DNA of 64,000 nt, from the NCBI RefSeq assembly GCF_030252345.1, contig NZ_CP126980.1, positions 8,875,501 to 8,939,500 on the forward strand, given 5' to 3'. A model generated the notes under the pieces. It was given only the letters and a program-made list of their open reading frames with translations. It was not told the DNA's origin and searched no databases. Positions 1 through 7,719 of this stretch are shown here, piece after piece (positions within the stretch are counted from its first letter, which is position 1; each line of letters opens with the position of its first letter). Source of the stretch: Actinoplanes oblitus. GTDB lineage: Bacteria > Actinomycetota > Actinomycetes > Mycobacteriales > Micromonosporaceae. The translations under genes were made by a program, and so were the position numbers.

Positions 1-63
1 GAAGCCGGTGTCCCAGACGGCCGGCAGGAGCTGTTCGACCAGTTCGCGGGTGTAGGTGCTCAC
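1..63 (-). CDS. phage early protein, N-terminal fragment
   Basis: Only the first 21 codons are in the window: GTG start, then STYTRELVEQLLPAVWDTGF. The GTG overlaps the TGA stop of the preceding gene (GTGA), the coupling used throughout this leftward early operon. That overlap is the main reason for calling it. The function cannot be read from so short a piece. Confidence 0.5.
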   Translation of the reverse strand, partial: MSTYTRELVEQLLPAVWDTGF

Positions 64-380
64 GCGGCCTCCGCTCGGATCTGCTCGTAGGAGACGTGGC
101 GGGTCCGGCGGTTGGCGTCGGTCTTGACCATGTCGACCAGGTCGCACCACAGCCGGTGGTGCAGCATGCCGAGGCCCTTGCCGAGGTCGGCGAGGTAGTC
201 GCGGACGATCTCGGCGTCCTCGGCGAGGCGGATGAGGGCTTCCTGGTAGAGGTCGTCGTACTCGGCGGTGTGCTTGTACTGGGCGGCGACTCTGATGGCC
301 GCGCTGCGGGCGACGTCGGTGACGCCGTCGATGTCCAGGACCGTCCAGTCGACCGTGGTCGACAGTTCCCCCGTGGTCAT
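60..380 (-). CDS. small sigma-factor-like phage protein
   Basis: A 106-residue protein starting at the ATG 2 nt after the stop of the upstream phosphoesterase gene. Residues around 40-60 (YDDLYQEALIRLAED) resemble region 2 of sigma-70/ECF factors, where an acidic helix (DLxQE) contacts RNA polymerase. The rest is helical and ends in a basic stretch. No region 4 is visible, so it is far shorter than a complete sigma factor. The family assignment is inferred from this one motif; a generic HTH or replication accessory protein is possible. It is the second-last visible gene of the leftward early operon. Confidence 0.5.
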   Translation of the reverse strand: MTTGELSTTVDWTVLDIDGVTDVARSAAIRVAAQYKHTAEYDDLYQEALIRLAEDAEIVRDYLADLGKGLGMLHHRLWCDLVDMVKTDANRRTRHVSYEQIRAEAA

Positions 381-382
381 GG

Positions 383-1564
383 TCAACGCACTACCTCCTT
401 GATGTTGGTGTTGCCGTCTTTGGTGATCGCGACGATGAGTCCGGGAGCGCCGCCGGTGCCGTGGGCGTGGCGCCACCAGGTGGATTCGGCTTCCATGGAC
501 GGGACCTGGATGAAGGTCCGCGGCCCGTCGGTGTCGACCAGCTCGTGGTGCAGGTGGCCGGCGACCAGGAGATCGGCCTGGTGCATCGCGGAGTCCTTGT
601 TGAAGGCTTGGCCGCGCCACCAGTCGAAATGCCGGCCCGGTTTCCACTGGTGTCCATGGGCGTGGGCTACGACGGTGCCTGCGATGTCCAGGACGACAGT
701 CAGTTCGTCGGTGCCCGGGGTGTAGAACTCGACGTGGCCGAACGCGGCCGGGTTGAGCTGCACGGCGTCGTGCACGGCGATCAGCGCATCGGTGTCGTGG
801 CTGTCGTCGTATCGGGTGAGGCCGCGGCCGGCGATCCGCGCTGCTTCGCCGTGATTGCCTGGCACCGCAGCCATGGACACCCGCTCGGCGAGCGGGGCGA
901 ACAGCTCCACGGCGTGCAGCATCACGCGTCGGGTGAGCCGAAGCTGATCGGTCAGCGGCAAGGAGGTCCGCCACGTGTTGGCGCCGGCCTGCGCGGTGTA
1001 GCCCTCGATGTGATCGCCGAGCCAACCCACGTGGACGCGGCCGATGTCGCACCGCTTGCGGTACTCCACCAGCAGGTCCGCGGCTCGGTTGAGGCAGCCG
1101 ATCGTGCGGTGCAGCGCGCCGGCCGCACCGTCGCCGTCGATCTTGCCGAACTGCATGTCGCCGAGCAGCACCAGGAAGCCGTGGTCGCCGTCGGGCCGGC
1201 GCGGTGCCGGCTCGTGTGCCTGGACCTGGGCCAGTAGTTCGTCCAGCGGCACGCCATCTGTGCTGGTGCGATCGGTGCGGGTGAAGGCGTAGCGGGTGCT
1301 GACGCCTTCGCCGCCGCCGGCCATGGTCCAGGTCGATGAACGGAACCCGGTGACCGTCCAGCCGGCAGGGTCAAGGCCCTGGGCGCGCAGGTAGGCGCTG
1401 GCGGCGTCCTCGGTGACCTCGTCGCTCTGGCCGCGGACGGTGACCGTTGCGGTGTCGCCGCGGACTTCGAGCTGGCGGGTGAAGTCCCGCTCGGTGGTCA
1501 GCCGCGCAGGGATGCTCAGGCCGACGGGCTTGGCCAGCAGCTCGGCCAGAAGGTCATCGGTCAT
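383..1564 (-). CDS. calcineurin-like metallophosphoesterase
   Basis: 393 residues. The second half carries the ordered motifs of the binuclear-metal phosphoesterase fold: GDMQFGK, then GDHIEG, GNHGE, HAHGHQ and GHLHH, which supply the Asp, Asn and His metal ligands. Relatives include SbcD/Mre11-type nucleases and many phage phosphoesterases, so a role in nucleic-acid processing is likely; the substrate is not shown by the sequence. The first ~120 residues look like a separate phage-specific domain. An AGGAG sits 6 nt before the ATG. The start overlaps the end of the small HTH-like gene by 11 bp, indicating coupled translation in the replication operon. Confidence 0.85.
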   Translation of the reverse strand: MTDDLLAELLAKPVGLSIPARLTTERDFTRQLEVRGDTATVTVRGQSDEVTEDAASAYLRAQGLDPAGWTVTGFRSSTWTMAGGGEGVSTRYAFTRTDRTSTDGVPLDELLAQVQAHEPAPRRPDGDHGFLVLLGDMQFGKIDGDGAAGALHRTIGCLNRAADLLVEYRKRCDIGRVHVGWLGDHIEGYTAQAGANTWRTSLPLTDQLRLTRRVMLHAVELFAPLAERVSMAAVPGNHGEAARIAGRGLTRYDDSHDTDALIAVHDAVQLNPAAFGHVEFYTPGTDELTVVLDIAGTVVAHAHGHQWKPGRHFDWWRGQAFNKDSAMHQADLLVAGHLHHELVDTDGPRTFIQVPSMEAESTWWRHAHGTGGAPGLIVAITKDGNTNIKEVVR

Positions 1565-1784
1565 CGCGATCTCCTGAGGAGCGCAGCGAGCGCCGGTAGG
1601 TGCGGATGGTTGACGCGGACACCGCTGTACCGGACCGGCCGAGCCAGTCGGCGAGGTACTCGGCGCTGGTGTTGCCGAGCAGGTGCACGCGGAATACCGC
1701 CCGGGTTGGCTCGTTCATGGCGTTCCAGGCGGACTGGAGCCGCGGGCCGGGATTGCCGGGCAGGCTGGTGGTTGCCACGGTCAT
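1554..1784 (-). CDS. small HTH-like phage protein
   Basis: 76 residues. Residues about 38-70 (SAEYLADWLGRSGTAVSAST followed by a basic helix) read as a helix-turn-helix with a recognition helix rich in Ser, Thr and Arg. AAGGAGG lies 5 nt before the ATG. Its ends overlap the genes on both sides. Such proteins are common between primase and nuclease genes in actinophages. DNA binding is inferred, and the target is unknown. Confidence 0.6.
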   Translation of the reverse strand: MTVATTSLPGNPGPRLQSAWNAMNEPTRAVFRVHLLGNTSAEYLADWLGRSGTAVSASTIRTYRRSLRSSGDRDDR

Positions 1785-2449
1785 GCGGCCTCCTTGGTGA
1801 TCAGGGCGTGCAGGGCTGCTGCGCCGCCGGCCAGGTAGGTGTCCGTGACGTCGCCGCGCCGCAGCCGCACGCCCTTCGCGCTGCGCAAGGCGCGGCAGAC
1901 CCGCGCGGTGAAGTCCGCTCCGGCGTCGTCCGGGTCGCCCCAGACCCAGACGCGGGAAAAGCCGGCCAGCATCCGCCGGTGATGTGACTGCCAGCCGTTG
2001 GCGCCGGGGATTGCGACCGCGGGCAGGTGGGCAGCGAGGGTGAGCACCTGGGCGTCGAACTCGCCCTCGGCCACGTGGATTTCATCGCCGGCCTCGTGGA
2101 TGGCGCGCACGTTGTAGACCCGGGCCGGCTCGCCGGTGATGGACATGTACTTGCCGTGCCCGTGCGCCCGGTGGTCGTGTTCGGCCAGGCACCGGAACCG
2201 CATGCTCAGCGGCTGCCCGGTGCGATCCAGGTACGGAATGGCGAGGAAGCCGCGGAAGCGTTCGTGGCCGGGCAGCGGGTCAGCGACGACGCCAAGCCGG
2301 AACGTACGTGCCGTTTGCTGGTCGATCCCGCGGGCGCGCAGGTACCTGACGGCGTCGTCCGTAACGGCTGCCTGATAGGCCGCTGTCGCTTCCTCCATCG
2401 CCTCGCGTTGCGAGGCCGACAGAGGCTGCAAGGGCTCTGGCTCGGACAA
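1781..2449 (-). CDS. DNA primase, TOPRIM domain protein
   Basis: 222 residues. The TOPRIM fold is marked by the catalytic glutamate motif (AEGEFDAQVL, about residue 130) and the Asp-rich motif GDPDDAG (about residue 170), both needed for metal-dependent primer synthesis. The zinc-binding half is encoded by the overlapping upstream gene in another frame, so the primase is split in two. The start is TTG, 9 nt after a GGAGG that lies inside the upstream gene. There is no helicase domain; the DnaB-like ATPase is encoded separately. The split could be genuine, a programmed frameshift, or a mutation. Confidence 0.82.
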   Translation of the reverse strand: MSEPEPLQPLSASQREAMEEATAAYQAAVTDDAVRYLRARGIDQQTARTFRLGVVADPLPGHERFRGFLAIPYLDRTGQPLSMRFRCLAEHDHRAHGHGKYMSITGEPARVYNVRAIHEAGDEIHVAEGEFDAQVLTLAAHLPAVAIPGANGWQSHHRRMLAGFSRVWVWGDPDDAGADFTARVCRALRSAKGVRLRRGDVTDTYLAGGAAALHALITKEAA

Positions 2450-2663
2450 AGTCGACGCCCTCCTTTTCCATGATCAAGCTGTATGAGTCGCCGCCCTTGC
2501 CACAGGAGTGGCAGCGCCACAGGTCGCGGTCGGTGTCGATCGAGCAGGACGGGGTGTGGTCGTCGTGCAGCAGGCAGGCCACCATCTGCGTCACCCGGAC
2601 CGGGTCGACGGTGATGCCGTAGTGCTCCAGCACCGCGACCAGCGATGGTTTCGACTGCGTCAT
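2280..2663 (-). CDS. primase CHC2-type zinc-binding protein
   Basis: The first ~75 residues are a CHC2 primase zinc ribbon: CLLHDDHTPSCSID, then LWRCHSCGKGGDSYSLIM, matching the Cys/His spacing and the GGD motif of DnaG. This domain recognises template DNA. After residue ~75 the frame runs on as Arg/Ser-rich sequence with little resemblance to a protein domain, while the TOPRIM protein begins in a different frame. The functional product is probably the zinc ribbon plus a dispensable tail, or a fusion made by frameshifting. The ATG overlaps the upstream TGA (ATGA). Confidence 0.72.
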   Translation of the reverse strand: MTQSKPSLVAVLEHYGITVDPVRVTQMVACLLHDDHTPSCSIDTDRDLWRCHSCGKGGDSYSLIMEKEGVDFVRARALAASVGLATRGDGGSDSGLSGSRYGRRRQVPARPRDRPANGTYVPAWRRR

Positions 2664-3064
2664 CGCCTCCCCGGGGTCGGCAGGTCCAGGCCGAAGTAGT
2701 CCCGGACCGTGGTCAGCACGTACGCGTCACGCCAGTTCGCCCCGCGCCGCTTGACCACGGCGATGCCGGTCACCTCTGCCAGGGACAGCCCCCGGTGGAA
2801 GGCGAAGTGCGCGGCTTCCTCGCTGGCCTGGCGGACGAACTCAGCGGGATGCAGCACGCCGGCCTTGGCCTCGATGACCACGAACCGGCGGGCCGGCAGG
2901 ACAACGGGATCAACCCGAACGACGTGGTCGCCCTCGTCCTCGGCCCCGGTCAGGGCGAGGCGTTCGATGTCGAAGCCGGACTCACGCAGACCATCACGGA
3001 CGACGGTTTGCCAGCGCGCGCCGGCCCGCCGGTTGCGCTTATTGCGCGCAGCAATATCGGTCAT
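2660..3064 (-). CDS. PD-(D/E)XK nuclease, Hjc/VRR-like resolvase
   Basis: 134 residues from the ATG at 3064, which overlaps the upstream stop (ATGA). The sequence has an N-terminal Arg-rich helix with a conserved Gly (AGARWQTVV), a GAEDEGD acidic motif, then RFVVIEAKAG, matching the E-x-K core of archaeal Hjc-type and related PD-(D/E)XK nucleases. Expected role: cleaving branched or junction DNA during replication and packaging. Family-level identity is fairly secure; the exact substrate is inferred. A longer upstream reading frame exists but lies inside the ATPase gene in the wrong frame. Confidence 0.7.
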   Translation of the reverse strand: MTDIAARNKRNRRAGARWQTVVRDGLRESGFDIERLALTGAEDEGDHVVRVDPVVLPARRFVVIEAKAGVLHPAEFVRQASEEAAHFAFHRGLSLAEVTGIAVVKRRGANWRDAYVLTTVRDYFGLDLPTPGRR

Positions 3065-3906
3065 GACGATGGCCTCACAAGCGTCGGCTGCGCACGGCGC
3101 AGCGGAGAGTTGGCGTGGAAACGCGTGCGCTCCGGCTCGCACCACAGCACCGCGTACTTCCTGGCTGTCGGGTCCGACGGCCCCATCCGCTGCTTGATCA
3201 CCGCGATGCGGAACTCCAGGGAATGCGGATCCAGCGCCACGCTTAGGCTCAGCTCCGGCTTCTCCGACAAGCCGCCCTTGACCTGGTCGCGGGAGGGCGG
3301 CGCCCACGGATCGGTCTTCGCTTCCCACGACTTGTCGCTTGCGTGATGCAGCACGATCACGGTGGCGCCGGTGGAGCGGGCCAACTCGGTGAGCCCGGAC
3401 ATGACGGCCATCTGCGCGGTGTAATCACTCTCGGCTGCGTCGAAGTCCATCAAGTTGTCGCAGACGATCACCTGCGGATATGCGTCCCAAAGCTCGACGT
3501 AGGCTTTCAGCTCCTCGTCCAGGGCCTGCCACGTGATCGGCGAACCGAACGCGAACGTGATCTTCGACGGCGCCAGCGCCGACATGTACCGCGCCCGGGA
3601 CTCGCCGCCCGCCGCCATGCCGGCCTCCACCTGTTCGGTGGTGTCGCCGGTGACCATTGACGCCAGCCGCGAGCTGGCCGTGAACGGGGACATGTCGGCC
3701 GAGTAGTACAGGGTCGGCAAGCCCATCTGCGCGACCCAGAACAGCGCGAGGCCACTCTTCTGCGTGCCTGAACGGCCGGCGATCATGACGACTTCCCCGT
3801 GCCGGGGCCGGCACCCGCGCGCATACAGCGCAGCGAATGCCGGCACCCGCGGAAGTTCGCGACCGGACTCGGCGTGCAGGCTGAGCGACCGTCGAGGCGT
3901 CAGCAT
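3061..3906 (-). CDS. DnaB/RecA-fold replicative ATPase
   Basis: 281 residues forming a single RecA-like domain. The Walker A is GRSGTQKS (about residues 44-51) and the Walker B is VIVCDNLMDF. A conserved HH (VLHHASD) follows where DnaB-type helicases have their sensor and loop. It lacks the DnaB N-terminal domain, as do many phage helicases and loader-like ATPases. With the primase genes just downstream it probably forms the phage primosome. Helicase function is inferred from fold and context; a RecA-like recombinase or loader is an alternative. Confidence 0.75.
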   Translation of the reverse strand: MLTPRRSLSLHAESGRELPRVPAFAALYARGCRPRHGEVVMIAGRSGTQKSGLALFWVAQMGLPTLYYSADMSPFTASSRLASMVTGDTTEQVEAGMAAGGESRARYMSALAPSKITFAFGSPITWQALDEELKAYVELWDAYPQVIVCDNLMDFDAAESDYTAQMAVMSGLTELARSTGATVIVLHHASDKSWEAKTDPWAPPSRDQVKGGLSEKPELSLSVALDPHSLEFRIAVIKQRMGPSDPTARKYAVLWCEPERTRFHANSPLRRAQPTLVRPSS

Positions 3907-3922
3907 CTGCCACCAGCCCCGA

Positions 3923-4372
3923 TCAGTCGAAGCTCGGCATAGCGCCGGACGCGCGGGCCGCGTCCACGGCGGCTTCCCGCTGCTCCCAGTAGGCGCCCAC
4001 GACGGCTTCGACCTCCCACTCCACGTCCCGGAACGCGTAGCCCGAGCCGTTCTTGGTGGGGATCTTGCGGACCACGGCGACCATCGCGCCGCCCATGACC
4101 CGCTCCAGGGTGGAGGTCAGCATGCCGTGCACCACCCGGGCACCCTTGATGACCTCGGTCGGCTCGCCCTTCTCCAGGGCCTCGCTGGTGCCGAACACGG
4201 TCACGTCGGCGGTGACCTCGTCGCGCAGGGTGGTTCGACCCTGGTAGGTGTTCTCGACGCCCTTGGTAATGCTGGTCGGCTCGATCAGCAGGGCGAGATC
4301 GTTCATGTGATCGATGGGCTTGAAGAAGGTGCCACCCGAGATCGAGGACGGCTTGGCGAACGAAAAGCTCAC
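3923..4372 (-). CDS. SSB-like phage protein
   Basis: 149 residues, GTG start. The middle is rich in alternating hydrophobic and charged residues, as expected for a beta-barrel (DEVTADVTVFGT, GAMVAVVRKIPT, EWEVEAVVGAYW). The C-terminus ends in a short acidic/hydrophobic tail (GAMPSFD) resembling the protein-interaction tails of bacterial SSB and T7 gp2.5. It sits between the exonuclease and the helicase, where phages often place an SSB. The call rests on tail, size and context, not on a recognised motif. A 19-bp operator-like sequence lies 27 bp upstream of its start. Confidence 0.45.
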   Translation of the reverse strand: MSFSFAKPSSISGGTFFKPIDHMNDLALLIEPTSITKGVENTYQGRTTLRDEVTADVTVFGTSEALEKGEPTEVIKGARVVHGMLTSTLERVMGGAMVAVVRKIPTKNGSGYAFRDVEWEVEAVVGAYWEQREAAVDAARASGAMPSFD

Positions 4373-4398
4373 GGTTGAGCGGTCTCCCTAGACAGAGG

Positions 4399-4417
4399 TT
4401 GACTACATTTACACGTG
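4399..4417. promoter_or_regulatory. 19-bp operator-like repeat, copy 1
   Basis: Reads TTGACTACATTTACACGTG on the + strand, 27 bp upstream of the leftward SSB-like gene. It matches the site at 4760 with one mismatch, and the reverse complement recurs at 28984 and 29060. The small number of near-identical copies, mostly next to phage start codons, fits a phage repressor or stoperator site. Confidence 0.6.
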
Positions 4418-4431
4418 CAGGTGTGGAGCGT

Positions 4432-4917
4432 TCAGTGGGCCTGGCTCAGTGCCCGTCCGCGGGCCTTCCAGGCGGTCATGATCGCCGGATCGGCGAATGC
4501 GTCCTGGTTCTCCAGCCACAGTCGCTCCAGGCTGCGCACGTCCGGCGCCTGTTCGATGAGGGCCAGCAGTGGATTGACTGCGGGCGGCTCGGGCGCCGGT
4601 TGTGATGCCGCACGCTCCCAGGCGTCGGACCCCGCAGGGGTTGCAGGGGCTGGCTCGCGCTCCGCCGAGGCGATGACCATGCCGCCGAGGCCGGCGGCGA
4701 TATTGCCGACGCCGTGGGCGACGCCGGTGGCGTTGACGACGAGATCGGACAGGGTCAGGTTGACTACATTTTCACGTGGAAGGCCGAAATAGTCGACGAT
4801 GTCCTCGCGGATCTCCGCGGCGAGCCCATGGAAGACGACCCAACTCTCCTCGTAGCCCTTGCCGTATTTGATGGTGACGGTGATTCCGCGGCCTTTGGGG
4901 TCGCTGGTGATGCCCAC
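4432..4917 (-). CDS. conserved-type actinophage protein, unknown function
   Basis: 161 residues, GTG start. The N-terminus (MGITSDPKGRGITVTIKYGKGYE) is beta-rich, the middle has a small hydrophobic Gly/Ala segment (GVAHGVGNIAAGLGGMVIA), then comes a Pro/Ala linker and a helical C-terminus (RSLERLWLENQDAFADPA). I recognise no catalytic motif. Its place between the exonuclease and the SSB-like protein suggests a recombination or replication accessory role (inferred). An operator-like 19-mer lies inside the gene at 4760-4778. Confidence 0.7.
   Translation of the reverse strand: MGITSDPKGRGITVTIKYGKGYEESWVVFHGLAAEIREDIVDYFGLPRENVVNLTLSDLVVNATGVAHGVGNIAAGLGGMVIASAEREPAPATPAGSDAWERAASQPAPEPPAVNPLLALIEQAPDVRSLERLWLENQDAFADPAIMTAWKARGRALSQAH
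4760..4778. promoter_or_regulatory. 19-bp operator-like repeat, copy 2 (intragenic)
   Basis: TTGACTACATTTTCACGTG, one mismatch from copy 1, but inside the 4432-4917 coding sequence where it encodes part of ENVVNL. Intragenic copies are a hallmark of stoperator-type sites that block elongation in prophages. Confidence 0.55.
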
Positions 4918-4941
4918 CGGTCACGCTCCTCTCGATCTTGA

Positions 4942-4960
4942 GCGACTCAATTTACACATG
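4942..4960. promoter_or_regulatory. 19-bp operator-like repeat, copy 3 (diverged)
   Basis: GCGACTCAATTTACACATG keeps the ATTTACAC core and lies 25 bp upstream of the GTG start of the 4432-4917 gene, overlapping the end of the exonuclease gene. About five positions differ from copy 1. Confidence 0.45.
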
Positions 4961-5929
4961 GGTGTCCAGCGATGCCGGCCCGGGGGTGTCGCGGATGCCC
5001 CCAGGCCGGAACGGCACAAGGATGTTGCGGGTGGACCGGAGCTGGCGGATCTGGTGTGCGACCTGAACGGCGCCCCAACCGATCGTGAGGTCGATCCAGT
5101 GAACCGTGCACTGCCCGGTGCCCGCGGGTAGGTGGATGATCAAGCCCCACTCCTGGCTCACCTCGGGCAGCGGTGACCTCGCCTGGGTGGCGTGGTCGTA
5201 GAACAGGCCGCGGGAGTAGACGGCCAACTGCATGGCCATTTTCAGGCTGCCGCGGTCGACCGAGCCTGTCTTGAGGTCGGTGATGAGGTTGCCGGCGAAC
5301 GGGCTGCCGGCAGGGCCGGGGCCCTCGTAGTAGCAGATGCGGTCCGGCGTGCCGGCGACCTTCAGTGCGTCCACCACGACCAGGCGTTCCACGTGGACTA
5401 CGTCGAGGTGCACGGTGGCGGTCTTGTATGCCGCCATGTCGGTGACGTCCTGCGCCGTTCCCGGCGGGAGTGGTTCGCCCCGGTCGACGTGTTCGGACAG
5501 CTTGTGCAGGTAGGTGCCCTTGTCCCGCTTGGCGCTGCCACCGGCCAGATCGGCAGCGCGGTCGGCGAGGCGGTTGAGTGTCTGCTTGTCGGCCCGGTCG
5601 AGGGGGTTCAACCGTCGTGCCTGGTCGACCAGCCGCGGGTCACGGGCGGCCCCGACCAGGACCATGCGCTTTCCCCAGGCGCCGAGAGCGGTCTTGTCCT
5701 CGATGCAATCCACAAAGGTGGTGCAGCGCGTGTAGGCCACCAACTTGGCGGAACCGGGAACGTGGATCAGGGGCCTGTCGTACCGGTCCCGCGGAACGCT
5801 TGCCGTGGCAGTGCTTTCAGGCGGGTCTTCCACCTGGCTGGGCCGGGTCCATCGATGGGCCAGCGTGCTTGCCTCCCTGGGTTTGCGGTGTATGTGTACG
5901 CGGCTACCGCAAGGGGTTGCGGTCGTCAT
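4952..5929 (-). CDS. RecB/Cas4-like PD-(D/E)XK exonuclease
   Basis: 325 residues. The C-terminal half has the RecB-family nuclease motifs in order: a helix-borne conserved region (KRDKGTYLHKLSEHVDRGE), VERLVVVDALKVAGTPDRI with the metal-binding Asp, LITDLKTGS with the D-x-K pair, and QLAVYSRG, the family's conserved Q-x-x-x-Y. Such phage enzymes resect double-stranded ends for recombination. It precedes the SSB-like protein, helicase and primase, forming a replication/recombination unit. The N-terminal ~65 residues look unstructured and the exact start is uncertain. The gene overlaps the upstream gene by 26 bp. Confidence 0.78.
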   Translation of the reverse strand: MTTATPCGSRVHIHRKPREASTLAHRWTRPSQVEDPPESTATASVPRDRYDRPLIHVPGSAKLVAYTRCTTFVDCIEDKTALGAWGKRMVLVGAARDPRLVDQARRLNPLDRADKQTLNRLADRAADLAGGSAKRDKGTYLHKLSEHVDRGEPLPPGTAQDVTDMAAYKTATVHLDVVHVERLVVVDALKVAGTPDRICYYEGPGPAGSPFAGNLITDLKTGSVDRGSLKMAMQLAVYSRGLFYDHATQARSPLPEVSQEWGLIIHLPAGTGQCTVHWIDLTIGWGAVQVAHQIRQLRSTRNILVPFRPGGIRDTPGPASLDTHV

Positions 5930-6188
5930 CGAGCGAGTCCAGGGGCGCCAACCAGATACGGATCATCTGATCGGTGAGGAACTCAACCTCGTCCTCAAGC
6001 ACCTCCAGGCCAAGCTGATGCGCCTGCTGGAGCACCTCGCTCATCGAACCAGGCGGGTGACCCAAGGGCGCGTCGATGTAGAACTCGTAGGCGTCTGCGT
6101 CGCAGACCAGCAGCACGCCTTCCTGCCGCTCGATGCGGCGATCGGCAGGGAACACACTGGCGCTGCTATCGCGTGAGACTTGGTCCAT
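5904..6188 (-). CDS. small acidic phage protein, unknown
   Basis: 94 residues, ATG start, acidic, with a predicted beta segment (GVLLVCDADAYEFYIDAP) followed by helices. No known motif. It is probably co-transcribed with the exonuclease, whose start it overlaps. It is called for its protein-like composition and operon position; no strong Shine-Dalgarno is seen. Confidence 0.55.
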   Translation of the reverse strand: MDQVSRDSSASVFPADRRIERQEGVLLVCDADAYEFYIDAPLGHPPGSMSEVLQQAHQLGLEVLEDEVEFLTDQMIRIWLAPLDSLDDDRNPLR

Positions 6189-6518
6189 GCCGGGAGTCTC
6201 ACTTCCGTCGAGGGTTAACGTCTCGGAAAGTGGCCCCCGCTTGTTCCCGGATCATCTCGTTGTCTCACCGTCCCTAAAGCACAAAGAGCCCCCCGTGCAG
6301 CCGAACGGCCGCAGAGAGGCTCCACCTCTGCTGTGAGGAATGCTCGCATTTGCAAGTTGGTTGATCACCCTAGTCGGCTCGCATCGATTGCATAGACCTC
6401 CATGCCGCCTGGCCGGCTTCAATGGCCGAACGGATGATCAACGGCGTCCGAACGGTTGATCTTGTCCGCCTAGCAAAGGCTGACCGACTCGCACCGGTTC
6501 ATGCCGGAACGCACCCAG
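6189..6518. other. non-coding spacer in early operon
   Basis: About 330 bp without a convincing gene on either strand. A GAGCC/GGCTC inverted repeat near 6285-6325 could form a weak hairpin downstream of the leftward HTH gene. No promoter or operator copy is evident. Confidence 0.4.
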
Positions 6519-6962
6519 TCAGTCGACGGCGAGTCGCTTACCGGTGGCGTGAGCGGGGCGACGAACGATGTCGGTGTCGCCAGGCTCCCGAGGCACAAGC
6601 TCGAAGCCCTTCTCGGGGCTGTAGGCCACGACCTCATTGTTGTCATGAAGCTTCTTGAGGAAGCCGTTCACGCGGCCAAGATCTTCGGGGCGGACGTCCT
6701 TGCCGGCACGCCGCCGCGCCTCCGCCCTGAGCATCAGGGCCGGATAGTCGAAGCGGTGATCCTCCTCCAACCGCCACGGCATCAGGTCGTCATCCTGCAC
6801 GGTGCGCCGGTCGAGGCCATGCCGACTGCGGAAGTTGCCCCACATGCTGATGGAGGTCTTGATGCCACGTCTGAGGTACTGATCGCGCATCCACCTGAGA
6901 CTGCGCCCCTCCTCGAACCACCGACGCACCTCACCTTCATCGGTGATCTTCGTGGCCACCAT
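6519..6962 (-). CDS. HTH-type phage regulator
   Basis: 147 residues from the ATG at 6962 (GGAGG 7 nt upstream). The opening (VATKITDEGEVRRWFEEGRS, then a segment with SISMWGNFRSRHGLDRR) reads as a helix-turn-helix, with Trp/Asn/Arg in the recognition helix. The middle is charged and helical (LMLRAEARRRAGKDVRPEDL), and the end resembles a winged domain (NEVVAYSPEKGFELVP). It is the first gene of the leftward early block, about 250 bp from a LexA box, so a regulatory role is likely. The target is unknown. Confidence 0.65.
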   Translation of the reverse strand: MVATKITDEGEVRRWFEEGRSLRWMRDQYLRRGIKTSISMWGNFRSRHGLDRRTVQDDDLMPWRLEEDHRFDYPALMLRAEARRRAGKDVRPEDLGRVNGFLKKLHDNNEVVAYSPEKGFELVPREPGDTDIVRRPAHATGKRLAVD

Positions 6963-7174
6963 CGCGTGCCCTCCGCCCAGCGCTCGACCAAATGGGGCCG
7001 CTAGTCCCGCACTCAATGTGTAATTGATAGCGGAGGGCGTGGGGTTCGGTCAACTCGACCGAGGAGCCACAACGATCACTTAAGCCGAAGGAAAGAAACC
7101 CAGACACCCACACCCGCCTCGCAGCCGGTCAAATCAGGGCTGACCTGCGAATAGCCACACCAGCGGGAAGGGAT

Positions 7175-7193
7175 CAGGAGTGGTGCACTCCTG
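7175..7193. repeat. 8-bp inverted repeat
   Basis: CAGGAGTG-GTG-CACTCCTG: perfect 8-bp arms with a 3-nt centre, 23 bp from the LexA box in the control region between the lysis and early genes. It could be a repressor operator or a small hairpin. Confidence 0.5.
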
Positions 7194-7215
7194 CATGGTC
7201 ATCGATCCCAGTTCT

Positions 7216-7231
7216 TCGAACATATGTTCGA
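7216..7231. promoter_or_regulatory. LexA (SOS) box
   Basis: TCGAACATATGTTCGA is a perfect 16-bp palindrome and an exact match to the actinobacterial LexA consensus TCGAAC-N4-GTTCGA. It lies in the 410-bp non-coding region between holin and the first leftward early gene, so host LexA probably represses a phage promoter here and DNA damage would relieve it. The promoter itself is not clearly visible. A degenerate relative of the 19-bp operator (ATGTGTAATTGA, near 7016) lies closer to the HTH gene. Confidence 0.75.
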
Positions 7232-7374
7232 GAAATGGTCGGCTACCGACTCGCGGAACCGCCGTTCAGTGGCCGCAATTGCCACCGAACAGCGCAGGTG
7301 TGTTCGGGTTCGTGACCGCATCGCCACGCTGGGAAAAGGCCCGGCGTAGCGATACGGACCGGTGTGCTTCGGGC

Positions 7375-7671
7375 CTACTCGACGATGCTGTCCGCAGCGT
7401 GCTCGGGCGGCTCACCGGTCGACAGCCACGGCGTGTACGTGTCGATGAAGCCGATCACGGCGGGCAGCGCCATGATCCGGGTGATGAGGGTGGCGCCGGC
7501 GGTGATGCCGGCCGCGATGCCGGCGAGGGTCGCGTACTGCTGCGCGGTCAGGTGCTCGCTGGCGGTCTGAAGCACGACGGGGATGACAACGAGCAGCACG
7601 CCGGCTGCGGAGACGAGGGTCTGCACGGCGGTGCGGATGGTACGCCGCCGCGCGTCGATGGTCGGGGTCAC
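7375..7671 (-). CDS. holin
   Basis: 98 residues, GTG start with GGAGG upstream. There are two hydrophobic segments (VSAAGVLLVVIPVVL; ATLAGIAAGITAGATLITRI), a basic N-terminus and a short acidic C-terminus. Size, topology and the endolysin immediately upstream in the operon fit a two-TM phage holin that forms the membrane lesion releasing the lysin. No sequence signature is unique to holins, so the call relies on context. Confidence 0.8.
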   Translation of the reverse strand: MTPTIDARRRTIRTAVQTLVSAAGVLLVVIPVVLQTASEHLTAQQYATLAGIAAGITAGATLITRIMALPAVIGFIDTYTPWLSTGEPPEHAADSIVE

Positions 7672-7719
7672 GAGTTGTTTGCCTCCTGGTGATTGGTAGG
7701 GGTCAGTGCCGGTGGTGGT

